Shown here one piece after another: positions 16,641 to 26,537 of a stretch of 64,000 nucleotides of DNA. The stretch covers positions 209,851 through 273,850 of the forward strand of contig NZ_JARLTC010000010.1 of assembly GCF_029382225.1 (NCBI RefSeq), read 5' to 3'. Each line of letters starts with the position of its first letter. Positions within the stretch are counted from its first letter, which is position 1. The notes beneath the pieces are model-generated. The model was not told where the DNA came from. It saw nothing but the letters and a program-made list of their open reading frames with translations, and did not search any database. The stretch is from Spongiactinospora sp. TRM90649 (GTDB taxonomy: Bacteria > Actinomycetota > Actinomycetes > Streptosporangiales > Streptosporangiaceae). Position numbers and translations under genes: made by a program.

Positions 16641-17663
16641 ATGAACGGCACCCGGCTGTCCGACATCGCAGCGCAGGCAGGGGTCAGTGAGGCGACCGTG
16701 AGCCGGGTGCTGAACGGCAAGCCGGGTGTGTCGTCCGCCACCAGGCAGGCCGTCCTCACCGCGCTGGACACCATGGGATACGAGCGGCCCCAGCGGCTGC
16801 GCCCGCGCAGCAACGGCCTGATCGGCCTGGTCGTCCCCGGCCTGGAGAACCCGATCTTCCCGGCGTTCGCCCAGGCGGTGGAGAGATCGCTGATCCGCTA
16901 CGGCTTCACCCCGGTGCTGTGCACGCAGCTCCCCGGCGGCGCGCCGGAGGACGACTTCACCGAGCTGCTGCTCGACCGGGGGGTCAGCGGAATCGTCTTC
17001 GTCTCCGGCCTGCACGCCGACACCACCGCACGGATGGAGCGCTACACCAGGCTCACCGAGCGGGGCCTGCCGATCGTCCTGGTGGACGGCTACGCCGAGG
17101 AGATCGAGGCCACCTTCATCTCACCCGACGACCGGTTCGCGGCGAGCCTCTCCGTGCAGCACCTGGTCGACCTCGGCCACGAGCGCGTCGGCCTGGCGGT
17201 CGGGCCGCGCCGGTTCGTCCCGGTGATCCGCAAGATCGAGGGATACCGCCATGCGATGTCGCGGCTGCTGGGCATCACCGACGTCGACGGGCTGATCTCC
17301 CACTCGCTGTTCTCCGTCGAGGGCGGCCAGGCGGCGGCGGGCGCGCTGCTGGAGCGCGGCTGCACGGGCATCGTGTGCGCCAGCGACCTGATGGCGCTGG
17401 GCGCCGTCCGCGCCTGCCGTGCCCGCGGGCTCTCCGTGCCCGGCGACGTCTCGGTCGTCGGGTTCGACGACTCCCCGCTGATCGCCTTCACCGACCCGCC
17501 GCTCACCACCCTCAGGAAGCCGATCGGCGCGATGGCGGGCGCGGCCGTCGAGACGCTGGTCGAGTGCGTCAACGGGGCTCCGGCCAAGCACGTCGAGCTG
17601 CTCTTCCAGCCCGAGCTGGTGGTGCGCGGCTCCACCGGTTCCGGCCCGCTCGTCAGCCGCTGA
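16641..17663 (+). CDS. LacI/GalR-family transcriptional regulator
   Basis: 340 residues from ATG 16641. The N-terminal helix-turn-helix and hinge are clear (LSDIAAQAGVSEATVSRVLN), followed by the periplasmic-binding-protein-like sensor domain with LIGLVVPGLENPIF and the C-terminal VVGFDDSPLIAFTDPPLTT segment. Members usually repress sugar genes until a sugar or sugar phosphate binds. It is divergent from the importer ATPase and convergent with the Entner-Doudoroff operon, so either could be a target. Confidence 0.92.
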   Translation: MNGTRLSDIAAQAGVSEATVSRVLNGKPGVSSATRQAVLTALDTMGYERPQRLRPRSNGLIGLVVPGLENPIFPAFAQAVERSLIRYGFTPVLCTQLPGGAPEDDFTELLLDRGVSGIVFVSGLHADTTARMERYTRLTERGLPIVLVDGYAEEIEATFISPDDRFAASLSVQHLVDLGHERVGLAVGPRRFVPVIRKIEGYRHAMSRLLGITDVDGLISHSLFSVEGGQAAAGALLERGCTGIVCASDLMALGAVRACRARGLSVPGDVSVVGFDDSPLIAFTDPPLTTLRKPIGAMAGAAVETLVECVNGAPAKHVELLFQPELVVRGSTGSGPLVSR

Positions 17664-17683
17664 GCCGTCCCCGCGAAAGGGAA

Positions 17684-17715
17684 GGCCCGTGACGCCTGGT
17701 GAGGCGCCACGGGCC
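17684..17715. terminator. Bidirectional terminator
   Basis: GGCCCGTGACGCC and GGCGCCACGGGCC form a 13-base stem with one mismatch/G-U position around a six-base loop, between the convergent LacI and eda genes. Confidence 0.7.
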
Positions 17716-17813
17716 GTCGCTCCCATGACGCGGCCCCGGGTCACGGGGCCGTCATGGCCACCGGCGGGCCGAGGGAGGAAGGAGGCCCGGCCGGCGTCGT
17801 TCGTGGTGGGTGG

Positions 17814-18425
17814 TCAGCGCGAGGCCGCCGCCTCGGCCGCCAGCTTCTCCACGCGGGCGAAGTCTCCGGAGGCCAGCGCGTCCGCCGGGGTGAGCCAGGT
17901 GCCGCCCACGCAGCCCACATTGGGAAGTGACAGGTAGGAGGCGGCGTTGCCGGGGCGGATGCCGCCCGTCGGGCAGAACCGGATGTCGGGCAGCGGCCCG
18001 GCCAGCGCCTTCAGATAGGGAACGCCTCCGGCGGCCTCGGCGGGGAAGAACTTCAGCTCGGTCAGCCCGCGCTCGGCCAGGGCCATCGCCTCGGTGGCGG
18101 TGGCGACCCCCGGCAGGAACGGCAGGCCGCAGGCGAGCATCGCGTCGACCAGCGACGGCGTCGTGCCCGGGCTCACCAGGAACCCGGCACCGGCACGCGC
18201 CGACGCCTCGACGTCGGCCGGGGTGCGCACGGTCCCCGCGCCGACCACGGCGCCGGGCACCTCGGCCGCGATCCTGGCGATCGCCTCAAGGGCGGCCTCG
18301 GTCCGCAGGGTGACCTCGATCGCCGGCAGCCCGCCCGCCACCAGGGCGCGGGCCAGCGGCACCGCGGTCTCCACGTCGTCGATCACGACGACGGGCACCA
18401 CGGGCGCGAGGTCGAGAACGCTCAT
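17814..18425 (-). CDS. eda: KDPG/KHG aldolase
   Basis: 203 residues from ATG 18425. It splits 2-keto-3-deoxy-6-phosphogluconate into pyruvate and glyceraldehyde 3-phosphate, the last step of the Entner-Doudoroff pathway. The class I aldolase pattern is visible: the Glu-containing [22 protein letters not shown], the Schiff-base lysine in [10 protein letters not shown] and PTGGI further on. Length matches the family. It is the last gene of the operon zwf-edd-glk-eda, 17 bases after glk. Confidence 0.93.
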   Translation of the reverse strand: MSVLDLAPVVPVVVIDDVETAVPLARALVAGGLPAIEVTLRTEAALEAIARIAAEVPGAVVGAGTVRTPADVEASARAGAGFLVSPGTTPSLVDAMLACGLPFLPGVATATEAMALAERGLTELKFFPAEAAGGVPYLKALAGPLPDIRFCPTGGIRPGNAASYLSLPNVGCVGGTWLTPADALASGDFARVEKLAAEAAASR

Positions 18426-18442
18426 CGGTTCTTCCTCCAATG

Positions 18443-19420
18443 TCACGGACGTACCATTCTTCCCGATCGCTGAACCAACCACGCCGCCGCCCCGGTCAAA
18501 GCGGGCTGGGCGTCCACGATCAGGCTGGTCGGGATGTCGCGGAGGTAGTCGCCGAGCGGCGGGGCGTCCTCGAAACGGGCGCGGAACTCGCTCGCCCTGA
18601 CCCGCTCCACGATGCGGGGCAGCACGCCCCCGCCCAGGTAGATGCCGCCGCGCGCGCCCAGGGTCAGCGCCACGTTGCCGGCGAAGCTGCCGAGCAGCGC
18701 GCAGAAGACCCGCACGGTCTCGGCGCACCGCGCGTCGTCCTCCCGGGCCACGATCTCCGCGGCCGTGAGCCGGTCGGCGGCCACGCCGTCCACCAGGGAC
18801 AACCCGTGGTGCAGCCGGCTCATCCCCGGCCCGGACAGCAGGTGCTCCGCGTCCAGGTAATCCGCGCCCTCGGCGCGCAGCGCGGCCACGACGGCGGCCT
18901 CCCGCTCGGTCACCACCGGCGGGGTCACGTGCCCGCCCTCACAGGCCACCGGGATCCACTCGGTCTCCGAGGGGACCAGCCCGGCGACGCCCAGCCCGGT
19001 TCCCGGGCCCAGTACCGCCTTCACCGACCGGGGGCGCGGGCCCGGCGGCGTGGGGCCGCCCAGCGGGACCAGGTCGTCGCCGCCCAGGTGCGGCAGCGAG
19101 AGGGCCAGCGCCTCGAAGTCGTTGAGCAGGCCGGTCCGCGCCAGGCCGAGGTCGCGGATCGAACCGGACCAGGCGGCGTTGGTGAGGCGGTATCGGTCGT
19201 CGTCCACCGGGCCCGCGATGGCCAGGCATGCCGCCTGTGGCCGGACGCCGCCGCCGTGCTCCTTCAGGTACGCGTTCATCGCCTCGGGCAGCCCCTCGTG
19301 GTCGGCCACCGCGAGTACCGCCACATCGTGGGGGGCCCCGCCGGGCTCGCTGACGAGCCCGAACCTGGCGTTAGTGCCGCCGATGTCGGCGACCAGCCAT
19401 GGAAATGCGTAATCGGTCAC
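18443..19420 (-). CDS. glk: Glucokinase (PF02685 type)
   Basis: 325 residues; GTG at 19420 shares one base with the edd stop codon (TAGTG). The phosphate-1 motif [13 protein letters not shown] at the N-terminus, NDFEAL near residue 100, and [11 protein letters not shown] mark the proteobacterial-type glucokinase family rather than the ROK glucokinase more usual in actinobacteria. It phosphorylates glucose with ATP and feeds the glucose-6-phosphate dehydrogenase encoded in the same operon. The non-ROK type inside an Entner-Doudoroff operon is unusual for an actinomycete. Confidence 0.9.
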   Translation of the reverse strand: MTDYAFPWLVADIGGTNARFGLVSEPGGAPHDVAVLAVADHEGLPEAMNAYLKEHGGGVRPQAACLAIAGPVDDDRYRLTNAAWSGSIRDLGLARTGLLNDFEALALSLPHLGGDDLVPLGGPTPPGPRPRSVKAVLGPGTGLGVAGLVPSETEWIPVACEGGHVTPPVVTEREAAVVAALRAEGADYLDAEHLLSGPGMSRLHHGLSLVDGVAADRLTAAEIVAREDDARCAETVRVFCALLGSFAGNVALTLGARGGIYLGGGVLPRIVERVRASEFRARFEDAPPLGDYLRDIPTSLIVDAQPALTGAAAWLVQRSGRMVRP

Positions 19421-21279
19421 TAGCCCTCGCCGTTCACACCATAGACGCCGTTCATGGCGAAGATACCCGCGCCGCGCTCCGCGGGCCCGGCGGTACGGCG
19501 GAAGGCGGCGAACAGCTCACGCCCGGTGCCCACCCACCGGTCGTCCGGCAGGGGCGCCCCCTGCGGCTCCCTGCGGGCCAGTTCCTCGTCCGTGACCAGC
19601 AGCGTCAGCGTCCCGGCGGCGGCGTCGAGGCGGATCGGGTCGCCGTCGCGGACCAGCCCGATCGGGCCGCCCTTGGCCGCTTCCGGCGACAGGTGGATGG
19701 CAGAGGGGACCTTCCCCGACGCGCCGGACATCCGGCCGTCGGTGACGATCGCCACATGCTGGCCGCGATCCTGCAGGACGGCCATCGGCGGGGTCAGCTT
19801 GTGCAGCTCGGGCATGCCGTTGGCGGAGGGCCCCTGGTAGCGGATGACCGCCACGAAGTCCTGGCCGTCCAGCTCGCCCGCCTCGAACGCGCGCAGCAGG
19901 CCGTACTGGTCGTCGAAGACCTTCGCCGGGGCCTGGACCACCTGGTGCTCGGGCCGCACCGCCGAGACCTTGGTGACCGCCCGGCCGAGGTTGCCGTCGA
20001 CCATGTGGATGCCGCCGTCGGCGGAGAACGGGTCGGCCGCAGGGCGCAGCACGTCCAGGTCGGTGCTCCCCTGGGCGCGCTCGCGCCAGACCGGCTCGCC
20101 CTCCTTCAGCTCGGGCTCGGACCGGTAGTGGTCCAGGCCGCGCCCGGCGACCGTGAGCACGTCGCGGTCGAGCAGCCCGGCGTCCAGCAGCTCGCCGATC
20201 AGCACCGGCATGCCGCCCGCCGCCTGGAAGTGGTTCACGTCGGCTTGGCCGTTGGGGTAGATCCGGGTGAGCAGCGGCACCACCTTCGACAGCGCGGCGA
20301 AGTCGTCCCAGCGCAGGTCGATCCCGGCCGCCGCGGCGATGGCCACCAGGTGCATGGTGTGGTTGGTGGACCCGCCGGTGGCCAGCAGCGCGACCATGCC
20401 GTTGACCACGGCCCGCTCGTCCACGACGTGCCCGACCGGGGTGTACTCCGGGCCGTGCGCGGTCAGCTCGACGGCCCTGCGCCCGGCGGCGGCGGTCAGC
20501 GCCTGCCGCAGCTCGGTGCGGGGGTTGACGAACGTCGCCCCCGGCAGGTGCAGCCCCATCACCTCCACCACCACCTGGTTGGAGTTGGCGGTGCCGTAGA
20601 AGGTGCAGGTGCCGGGGGAGTGGTAGGAACTCGCCTCGGCGTCGAGCATCTCCCCGCGGCCGATGCCGCCCTCGGCGAAGCGCTGGCGGGTGCGCGCCTT
20701 GACCTTGTTCGGCAGGCCGGAGGTCATCGGCCCGGCGGGCACGAACAGCGCGGGCAGGTGGCCGAAGTGCAGCGCGCCGATCAGCAGCCCGGGAACGATC
20801 TTGTCGCAGACGCCCAGCAGCAGCGCCGCGTCGAACATGTCGTGCGACAGGGCGATCGCGGTGGACATCGCGATCACCTCGCGGCTGTACAGCGACAGCT
20901 CCATGCCCGCGCGGCCCTGGGTGATGCCGTCGCACATGGCCGGGACGCCCCCGGCGACCTGGGCCACGCCGCCCGCCGCCCGCACCGCGGCCTTCAGCTC
21001 GCCGGGGTAGGTCTCGTACGGCTGGTGCGCCGACAGCATGTCGTTGTAGCTGGTCACGATCGCGACCCCGGGCTTGACCGAGCCGCGCAGGTCGAGCTTG
21101 TCGGCGGCGGGGGAGGCGGCGAAGCCGTGCGCCAGGTTGGCGCAGGCCAGCCCGGTCCGCGCCGGCCCGCGCAGGCGGGCCTCCTCCCCGGCGGCGTCCA
21201 CCCTGCTCAGGTAGGCGTTACGACTGGCCTCGCTGCGCTCCCGCAGCCGCGCGACGACGGCTTCCACGACCGGATTCAT
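19420..21279 (-). CDS. edd: Phosphogluconate dehydratase
   Basis: 619 residues from ATG 21279, preceded by GAGGAGGAACCGGC and overlapping the zwf stop (ATGA). It belongs to the IlvD/Edd iron-sulphur dehydratases: the Fe-S cysteines lie in [25 protein letters not shown] and [15 protein letters not shown], and the C-terminal [22 protein letters not shown] motif separates Edd from IlvD. It dehydrates 6-phosphogluconate to KDPG. Length and motifs are complete, so the enzyme should be active. Confidence 0.95.
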   Translation of the reverse strand: MNPVVEAVVARLRERSEASRNAYLSRVDAAGEEARLRGPARTGLACANLAHGFAASPAADKLDLRGSVKPGVAIVTSYNDMLSAHQPYETYPGELKAAVRAAGGVAQVAGGVPAMCDGITQGRAGMELSLYSREVIAMSTAIALSHDMFDAALLLGVCDKIVPGLLIGALHFGHLPALFVPAGPMTSGLPNKVKARTRQRFAEGGIGRGEMLDAEASSYHSPGTCTFYGTANSNQVVVEVMGLHLPGATFVNPRTELRQALTAAAGRRAVELTAHGPEYTPVGHVVDERAVVNGMVALLATGGSTNHTMHLVAIAAAAGIDLRWDDFAALSKVVPLLTRIYPNGQADVNHFQAAGGMPVLIGELLDAGLLDRDVLTVAGRGLDHYRSEPELKEGEPVWRERAQGSTDLDVLRPAADPFSADGGIHMVDGNLGRAVTKVSAVRPEHQVVQAPAKVFDDQYGLLRAFEAGELDGQDFVAVIRYQGPSANGMPELHKLTPPMAVLQDRGQHVAIVTDGRMSGASGKVPSAIHLSPEAAKGGPIGLVRDGDPIRLDAAAGTLTLLVTDEELARREPQGAPLPDDRWVGTGRELFAAFRRTAGPAERGAGIFAMNGVYGVNGEG

Positions 21280-22772
21280 GCCGGTTCCTCCTCGTGCCAG
21301 GCGCGGCCGCTGCGGCCGAGCAGTTCGTGCGCGGACGGCGGGCCCGCGCTGCCGGCCGGATACGGTTCCGGCAGGATGCCCGACTCGTCCCACGTGGCCA
21401 GGATCGGATCGATCCAGCTCCAGGCCGCCTCGACCTCGTCGCGGCGCATGAACAGGGTCGGGTTGCCGCCCATGACGTCCATGAGCAGCCGCTCGTAGGC
21501 GTCGGGCACGCGGGCGCCGAAGGCGCGGGCGAAGCTCAGCCCGAGCGGGGCCGGGCGCAGCGCGACCTCGCCCGCCCCCGGCTCCTTGGACATGATGTGC
21601 AGGTCGATGCCCTCGCTGGGCTGCAGGCGCAGCACCAGCCGGTTGGGCGAACCGCCCGGGAAGATCGAGTGCGGCACGTCCTTGAACTGGACCACGATCT
21701 CCGAGCGGCGGCTCGGCAGCCGCTTGCCGGTGCGCAGGTAGAAGGGCACCCCGGCCCAGCGCCAGTTCTTCACCTCGGCGCGGATCGCGGTGAAGGTCTC
21801 CACCTGATAGGAACGGCCGGTCGGCGGGGAGCTGTCCGGCTCGTCGAGGTAGCCGGGCATGCCGGGGGCCGCGGCGTACTGGCCCCGGACGGTGAACCGG
21901 TCCGCCTCGGTGCCGCTGATCGGCCGCAGCGCCTGCAGCACCTTCAGCTTCTCATCGCGGATCGCCTCACGGTCGTTGCGCGCGGGCGGCTCCATGGCGA
22001 CCAGGCACAGCAGTTGCAGCAGGTGGTTCTGCACCATGTCGCGCAGCGCGCCCGCCTGGTCGTAGTAGCCGCGCCGGCCCGGGGTGCCGACGGTCTCGGT
22101 GGCGGTGATCTGCACGTGGTCGATCCACAGGGAGTTCCAGACGGGCTCCAGGAAGGCGTTGGCGAAGCGCAGCACCAGGAGGTTCTGGACGGTCTCCTTG
22201 CCCAGGTAGTGGTCGATCCGGTAGGTCTGCGACTCGGTGAAGATGGCCCCCACCTCGTCGTTGATCTCGCGCGCGCTGGCGAGGTCGCGGCCGAGGGGCT
22301 TCTCCAGCACGACCCGCGAGCGCGGCGTGACCAGCCCGGCCCGGTGGGCCTGGCGGCAGAAGGGGCCGAACGTCATCGGCGGGCTCGCCAGATAGAAGAT
22401 CCGGTCACGGTCGTCGTGCCCCGCGAGCAGTTCGCCCAGAGATCGCCAGCCGTCGTGCAGGGCGTCCTCGCTGTGCACGTCCAGGGTCACATGGCGCAGC
22501 CGGGAGACGAAGCGCCGCCACACGGCGGGGTCGTCGCCGGGCACCGAGCCGCGTACCTGCGCGTCCACCTTGCCGCGCAGGTCGGCGTCGGTGAGGCCGC
22601 CGCGCGACAGGGCGATGATCCTGGTCTCCGGGGCCAGGCGGCCGTCGCGGTCGCAGTGGTACAGGGCGGGCAGCAGCTTGCGCATGGAAAGGTCGCCGGT
22701 TCCGCCGAACACGATGAGGTCCGCGACGTGCGGGGGCTCGTGCCCGGTGACTGGGGTTGGCGAGGGGTTCAC
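21276..22772 (-). CDS. zwf: Glucose-6-phosphate 1-dehydrogenase
   Basis: 498 residues from GTG 22772 with CGGAG upstream. The nucleotide loop is [19 protein letters not shown], the substrate-binding block is [14 protein letters not shown], and the EKPLG segment is present. It oxidises glucose 6-phosphate to 6-phosphogluconolactone, reducing NAD(P)+. It is first in the zwf-edd-glk-eda operon, with a good promoter 41 bases upstream. No lactonase gene (pgl) is present; one must lie elsewhere or the lactone opens spontaneously. Confidence 0.94.
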   Translation of the reverse strand: MNPSPTPVTGHEPPHVADLIVFGGTGDLSMRKLLPALYHCDRDGRLAPETRIIALSRGGLTDADLRGKVDAQVRGSVPGDDPAVWRRFVSRLRHVTLDVHSEDALHDGWRSLGELLAGHDDRDRIFYLASPPMTFGPFCRQAHRAGLVTPRSRVVLEKPLGRDLASAREINDEVGAIFTESQTYRIDHYLGKETVQNLLVLRFANAFLEPVWNSLWIDHVQITATETVGTPGRRGYYDQAGALRDMVQNHLLQLLCLVAMEPPARNDREAIRDEKLKVLQALRPISGTEADRFTVRGQYAAAPGMPGYLDEPDSSPPTGRSYQVETFTAIRAEVKNWRWAGVPFYLRTGKRLPSRRSEIVVQFKDVPHSIFPGGSPNRLVLRLQPSEGIDLHIMSKEPGAGEVALRPAPLGLSFARAFGARVPDAYERLLMDVMGGNPTLFMRRDEVEAAWSWIDPILATWDESGILPEPYPAGSAGPPSAHELLGRSGRAWHEEEPA

Positions 22773-22812
22773 GACAGAACTCCGATGATCTACCAAGAGA
22801 AGGACAGATCGG

Positions 22813-22841
22813 ACACTAGCCATATCTTCGGCTTGAGACAA
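22813..22841 (-). promoter_or_regulatory. Promoter of the Entner-Doudoroff operon
   Basis: On the minus strand, TTGTCT (22841-22836) and TAGTGT (22818-22813) are separated by exactly 17 bases and point at zwf; transcription should start near 22806. Confidence 0.6.
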
Positions 22842-22879
22842 CCCGAGTTTTGTACGTCAAGATGAATAAGTGGGGACTT

Positions 22880-22895
22880 CCCCTTCCATAAGGGG
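22880..22895. promoter_or_regulatory. 16-base palindrome, candidate ROK operator
   Basis: CCCCTTCCATAAGGGG is a perfect 6+4+6 inverted repeat 19 bases before the ROK regulator gene and in the shared zwf/ROK intergenic region, where an operator would be expected. Confidence 0.5.
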
Positions 22896-22913
22896 GTGTG
22901 ATTCACTTGGCCG

Positions 22914-24110
22914 ATGCCACGACGTTCCGTCGCTCCGCTCGCCTCCAGCGGCGAGGTGCTGCGCCTCATCCGCTCAGGTGAGGCGGTCACGCGCGCCGAG
23001 ATCGGCCGGGTCACCGGGCTGTCCCGACCGGCCGTCGCGCTGCGCGTGGGCGAGCTGCTGGATCACGGTCTGGTGGTGGAGGACACAGAGGGCCCGTCGA
23101 CCGGCGGGCGTCCGCCCGCGCGGCTGACCTTCAACGCGGCGGGCGGGGTCGTGCTGGTTGCCTCGCTGGGCGCGGGCCGTACCCAGATCGCCGTCTGTGA
23201 CCTCGGCGCCGAGGTGCTGGCCCGCACCGACGTCTCCATCGACGTGGAGGAGGGGCCGGGCGTCGTCCTGCCGCTGCTGATGGACACCTGGGAGCGGCTG
23301 CTGGGAGACCGGCCGCTGTCACAGGTCCGCGGGGTCGGGCTGGGCGTGCCCGCCACGGTCGAGTTCGCCGCGGGGCGCACCGAGAGCGCCAGGGTGATGG
23401 CGAGCTGGACCGGTCTGGTGATCCCGCCGCTCATCGCCGGGCGGTTCCCCGTCCCGGTGTTCGTGGACAACGATGTGAACGCGATCGCCGTCGGTGAGCA
23501 CCACGCCGCCTACGCGGGCGCGGTGGACGACCTGCTGTTCGTGAAGGTCTCCACCAGGATCGGCGCGGGGGTGATCTCCGGCGGCGCGATCATGCGTGGC
23601 GCCCTGGGCGCGGCCGGGGAGATCGGGCACATCCCGGTGCGCGACGGCGGGGGCGTGCTGTGCCGCTGCGGCAGCGTGGACTGCCTGGACTCGGTGGCCA
23701 GCGCCACCGCGATGCTGCGCGTGCTGCGCGAGCGCGGGCGCGACGTCTCCTCGGTGCCCGACGTGGTCACGCTGGTCCGCGCGGGCGACGCGGTGACGAT
23801 GGCGGTCATCCGCGACGCCGCGCGCAAGCTCGGCGAGGTGGTCGCCAGCGCGGTCAACCTGCTCAACCCGGCCGTGGTGGTCCTCGGCGGCGATCTGGCC
23901 GAGACCTTCCCGCAACTGGTGTCGGGCGTGCGCGAGGTCGTCTACCGCCGCTCCACCGCGCTGGCCACCCGCAACCTGCGGATCGAGCCGAGCAGGCTGG
24001 GCCCCGGCGCGGGCATCACCGGGTGCGCGCTGATGGTGCTGGACAACATCCTGTCCCCGGAGGCCGTGGACACCGCGCTGTCCGACCTGCCGGAGGTCTC
24101 CGTCCTCTAG
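22914..24110 (+). CDS. ROK-family transcriptional regulator
   Basis: 398 residues from ATG 22914. Residues 10-65 form a winged helix-turn-helix (SGEAVTRAEIGRVTGLSRPA), followed by a sugar-kinase-like ROK domain. The ROK zinc site is present (GHIPVRDGG, then CRCGSVDCLD), as is the EIGH sugar-binding motif. ROK regulators sense sugars or sugar phosphates. Divergent placement from zwf and the palindrome between them make it the likely local regulator of the Entner-Doudoroff operon. Confidence 0.9.
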   Translation: MPRRSVAPLASSGEVLRLIRSGEAVTRAEIGRVTGLSRPAVALRVGELLDHGLVVEDTEGPSTGGRPPARLTFNAAGGVVLVASLGAGRTQIAVCDLGAEVLARTDVSIDVEEGPGVVLPLLMDTWERLLGDRPLSQVRGVGLGVPATVEFAAGRTESARVMASWTGLVIPPLIAGRFPVPVFVDNDVNAIAVGEHHAAYAGAVDDLLFVKVSTRIGAGVISGGAIMRGALGAAGEIGHIPVRDGGGVLCRCGSVDCLDSVASATAMLRVLRERGRDVSSVPDVVTLVRAGDAVTMAVIRDAARKLGEVVASAVNLLNPAVVVLGGDLAETFPQLVSGVREVVYRRSTALATRNLRIEPSRLGPGAGITGCALMVLDNILSPEAVDTALSDLPEVSVL

Positions 24111-24119
24111 GGCGCCGCC

Positions 24120-24860
24120 CTATGAGCGGGCGTGCTGGATCAGGCAGTGCAGCGCGTTCTCCAGTTCCTCGCCGTCGGCCGCCGGGCGCGACCACGGCAC
24201 CCGCAGCAGCTCGGGATCGTCCACCCCCACCCGGATCGTGGCGCCGTAGCGGTCCAGCTCCCACAGCCACACGTCGGGCGCGGCGAGCGACCCGGCCAGC
24301 CGCCGTACGGCGTGCGTGAGCTGATCGCGGTGGTAGCCGTTGACGTGCGAGATCATCCGCTCCGCGCTCTCGTGGCAGGGGTCGGGCGCCGCCGCCAGGT
24401 AGTCCTCGGCGTCCAGCACGCCGGATTCCATCCCGGCCAGGTAGATGACCTGCGCCACGTCCACCCGCGTCAGGACGCTCCCCGACCCCGGGGTCTCCAC
24501 CGCCTCGAACAGGGCCTCGTCGGGGCAGTGCTCGGCGATGGCCACGGCGGCGCGTCGCAGCTCGTCCGCCGGGACGGGCTCCAGCCAGCCCCGCACCTTC
24601 AGCATCCCCCTGGGGCACCTGACGTCGCCGAGGTCGCGGCAGGCGATGAGGTCCACGGTCACCACCGACTGCGCCTCCTGGGCGTACAGCGGGTGGCCCG
24701 GCGTCACCAGCAGCACCGGGCGCCCTTCGGGATCCACCCCGCCCCGCGCTGATACGGCGGGCCCACGGGAGGCCGCCACGGAGACATGGGTGGGTGCGGC
24801 CCCCGCGGCGAGCGTGCGGACGCGTTCCGGAATGGGCGGTGCTGTCACGGGTCGCTGCAC
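24120..24860 (-). CDS. DUF2470 / HugZ-like protein
   Basis: 246 residues from GTG 24860. The N-terminal half resembles the split-barrel flavin/heme family (VSVAASRGPA, then GRPVLLVTPGHPLYAQ) and the C-terminal half carries the DUF2470 helix pattern (SAERMISHVNGYHRDQL). Proteins with this architecture include HugZ heme oxygenases of iron acquisition. An IdeR-like iron box directly upstream supports a role in heme or iron metabolism. Catalysis is not proven: the usual heme-binding residues cannot be assigned confidently by eye. Confidence 0.72.
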   Translation of the reverse strand: MQRPVTAPPIPERVRTLAAGAAPTHVSVAASRGPAVSARGGVDPEGRPVLLVTPGHPLYAQEAQSVVTVDLIACRDLGDVRCPRGMLKVRGWLEPVPADELRRAAVAIAEHCPDEALFEAVETPGSGSVLTRVDVAQVIYLAGMESGVLDAEDYLAAAPDPCHESAERMISHVNGYHRDQLTHAVRRLAGSLAAPDVWLWELDRYGATIRVGVDDPELLRVPWSRPAADGEELENALHCLIQHARS

Positions 24861-24888
24861 GACCGGGCCCCCTTCGTCTCGCTACTGT

Positions 24889-24907
24889 TAAGGTTAGGCT
24901 TGCCTAA
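24889..24907. promoter_or_regulatory. IdeR/DmdR-type iron box
   Basis: TAAGGTTAGGCTTGCCTAA closely matches the 19-base DtxR/IdeR consensus TTAGGTTAGGCTAACCTAA. It lies in the only intergenic space between the divergent DUF2470 and S4 genes. With iron, IdeR normally represses from such sites. Confidence 0.75.
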
Positions 24908-24938
24908 TTAAGATTTACCTAACCACAGAGAGGTGATC

Positions 24939-25553
24939 GTGCGCTACACCGGGCCCAAGGTGAGGCTTTCCCGCCGTGCGGGCGTCCCGCTGACCGCGAA
25001 GGCGGTGCGCTACTTCGAGGCGCGGCCGTACCCGCCGGGGGAGCACGGCCGCAAGACCAACCGCCGCAGCACCGGCGACTACGGAATGCGGCTGATGGAG
25101 AAGCAGAAGTTGCGCTGGTACTACGACGTCTCTGAGAAGCAGTTGCGCAGGTACTGGGACGCCGTCCAGCGCCGCCCCGGCAAGTCGGGCGCGGAGCTGA
25201 TCGCGCTGCTGGAGACGCGCCTGGCGTCGCTGGTGCTGCGTGCCGGTTTCGCCCCGTCCATCTACGCGGCCCGGCAGTACATCACGCACGGCCACATCAC
25301 CGTGGACGGGCGGAAGGTGGACATTCCCAGCTACATCGTCAAGCCGGGCCAGACCATCGGCGTGCGCCAGCGCTCACGGGCGCTGCAGCCGTTCGTGGCC
25401 GTCGCGGAGGGCACCTACGCCGACCAGGTGACCGCGCCCTACCTCACGGTGCACCACGGGGAGCTGCGGTTCACGCTGATCGCCAGGCCGGAACGGGCGC
25501 AGGTGCGCGTCCCGGTGGACGAGCAGCTCGTCGTGGAGCACTACTCCCGCTGA
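24939..25553 (+). CDS. rpsD: 30S ribosomal protein S4 (cysteine-free form)
   Basis: 204 residues from GTG 24939, which gives the family start [15 protein letters not shown] and has AGAGAGG at proper spacing; GTG 24933 is an alternative. The S4 N-terminal domain is followed by the S4 RNA-binding domain ([21 protein letters not shown]). It has no zinc-binding cysteines, i.e. it is the C-minus form also used by Streptomyces. Stand-alone position away from the ribosomal operons and promoter sharing with an iron box raise the possibility that it is a conditionally expressed second S4. Its last 13 bases overlap the convergent channel gene. Confidence 0.88.
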   Translation: MRYTGPKVRLSRRAGVPLTAKAVRYFEARPYPPGEHGRKTNRRSTGDYGMRLMEKQKLRWYYDVSEKQLRRYWDAVQRRPGKSGAELIALLETRLASLVLRAGFAPSIYAARQYITHGHITVDGRKVDIPSYIVKPGQTIGVRQRSRALQPFVAVAEGTYADQVTAPYLTVHHGELRFTLIARPERAQVRVPVDEQLVVEHYSR

Positions 25554-26326
25554 ACCGCGGTCTCCCCGGAGGGGGTCTCCTCGCGGAGCCTGGCCAGCTC
25601 GCCCCGCAGCGCGGCCAGTTCCGCGAGGACCGTCCTGCTGAACTCGTCGTCGGTGTGGTCCTCCTCCATCGCCTTGACCACCACCGCGATGAACAGGTTG
25701 AGCACGACGAAGGTGCAGGTCAGCATGAAGACGACGAAGAAGATCCAGGCCGAGGGGTGCTCGTCCATGACCTCACGGGTGATGTCGGACCAGGCGTCGC
25801 CCGTCATCATCTGGAACAGGGTGAACAGCGAGGTCGGCAGCGAGCCGAAGTAGTCGGGGGCGGTCGCGCCGTACAGCTTGGTGCCCATCACCGCCGCGAC
25901 GTAGAGGACCAGCGAGAGCAGCACCACGATCGAGGTCATCCCCGGTACGGCGGTCAGCAGCGCCGAGACCACCCGCCGCAGGCTGGGCACCACCGAGATG
26001 AGCCGCAGCGCGCGCAGCACCCTCAGGGCGCGCAGCACCGATAGGCCGCCCGCCGTGGGCAGCAGCGAGACCAGCACGATGGCCGTGTCGAACAGGTTCC
26101 ACGGGTCGCGGAAGAACGCCAGGCGGTGGGCGTACAGCTTGGCCAGCAGCTCGGCCACGAAGATGTAGAGCGCCAGGTGGTCGACGAAGACCAGCGCGGG
26201 CCCGTAGTCCGCGATCATCGGCGGAGAGGTCTCCAGGCCGAGCGTCGCGGCGTTGACCACGATCACGGCCGTGATGAACCTCTGGAATCCGGTCGACTCC
26301 ACCCCCGCCCGGACGCGCTCGCGCAT
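25541..26326 (-). CDS. Single-domain voltage-gated cation channel (NaChBac-like)
   Basis: 261 residues with six membrane segments. The S4 sensor has arginines at three-residue spacing ([21 protein letters not shown]). The pore helix and filter read [13 protein letters not shown], followed by S6 and a C-terminal coiled coil (about 225-255) that would hold the tetramer together. NaChBac-type channels have TLESWAS at the filter; here the ring residue is aspartate in TGDAW, more like filters of eukaryotic calcium-channel domains. Ion selectivity is therefore open. The 3' end overlaps the convergent S4 gene by 13 bases. Confidence 0.88.
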   Translation of the reverse strand: MRERVRAGVESTGFQRFITAVIVVNAATLGLETSPPMIADYGPALVFVDHLALYIFVAELLAKLYAHRLAFFRDPWNLFDTAIVLVSLLPTAGGLSVLRALRVLRALRLISVVPSLRRVVSALLTAVPGMTSIVVLLSLVLYVAAVMGTKLYGATAPDYFGSLPTSLFTLFQMMTGDAWSDITREVMDEHPSAWIFFVVFMLTCTFVVLNLFIAVVVKAMEEDHTDDEFSRTVLAELAALRGELARLREETPSGETAVQRE

Positions 26327-26537
26327 GTAGTGAAACTCCCCCAGGTCTTGCCGTGCACGGCAAGCGCCGCGTCAAGATCTTAAAGGATCTCTAGGAAATT
26401 CCTGGGTAAACCGCCCGCTCCGCCGGGGCGGCCCCCGCACGCCGTGCCGGACTCACAGGAACCTCCAAGATCCTCACCGGAAAGGCTCGAACCGCTCGTG
26501 AACCCTGGTGGCCGCACACGCTGACCCAGGAGGAGCG

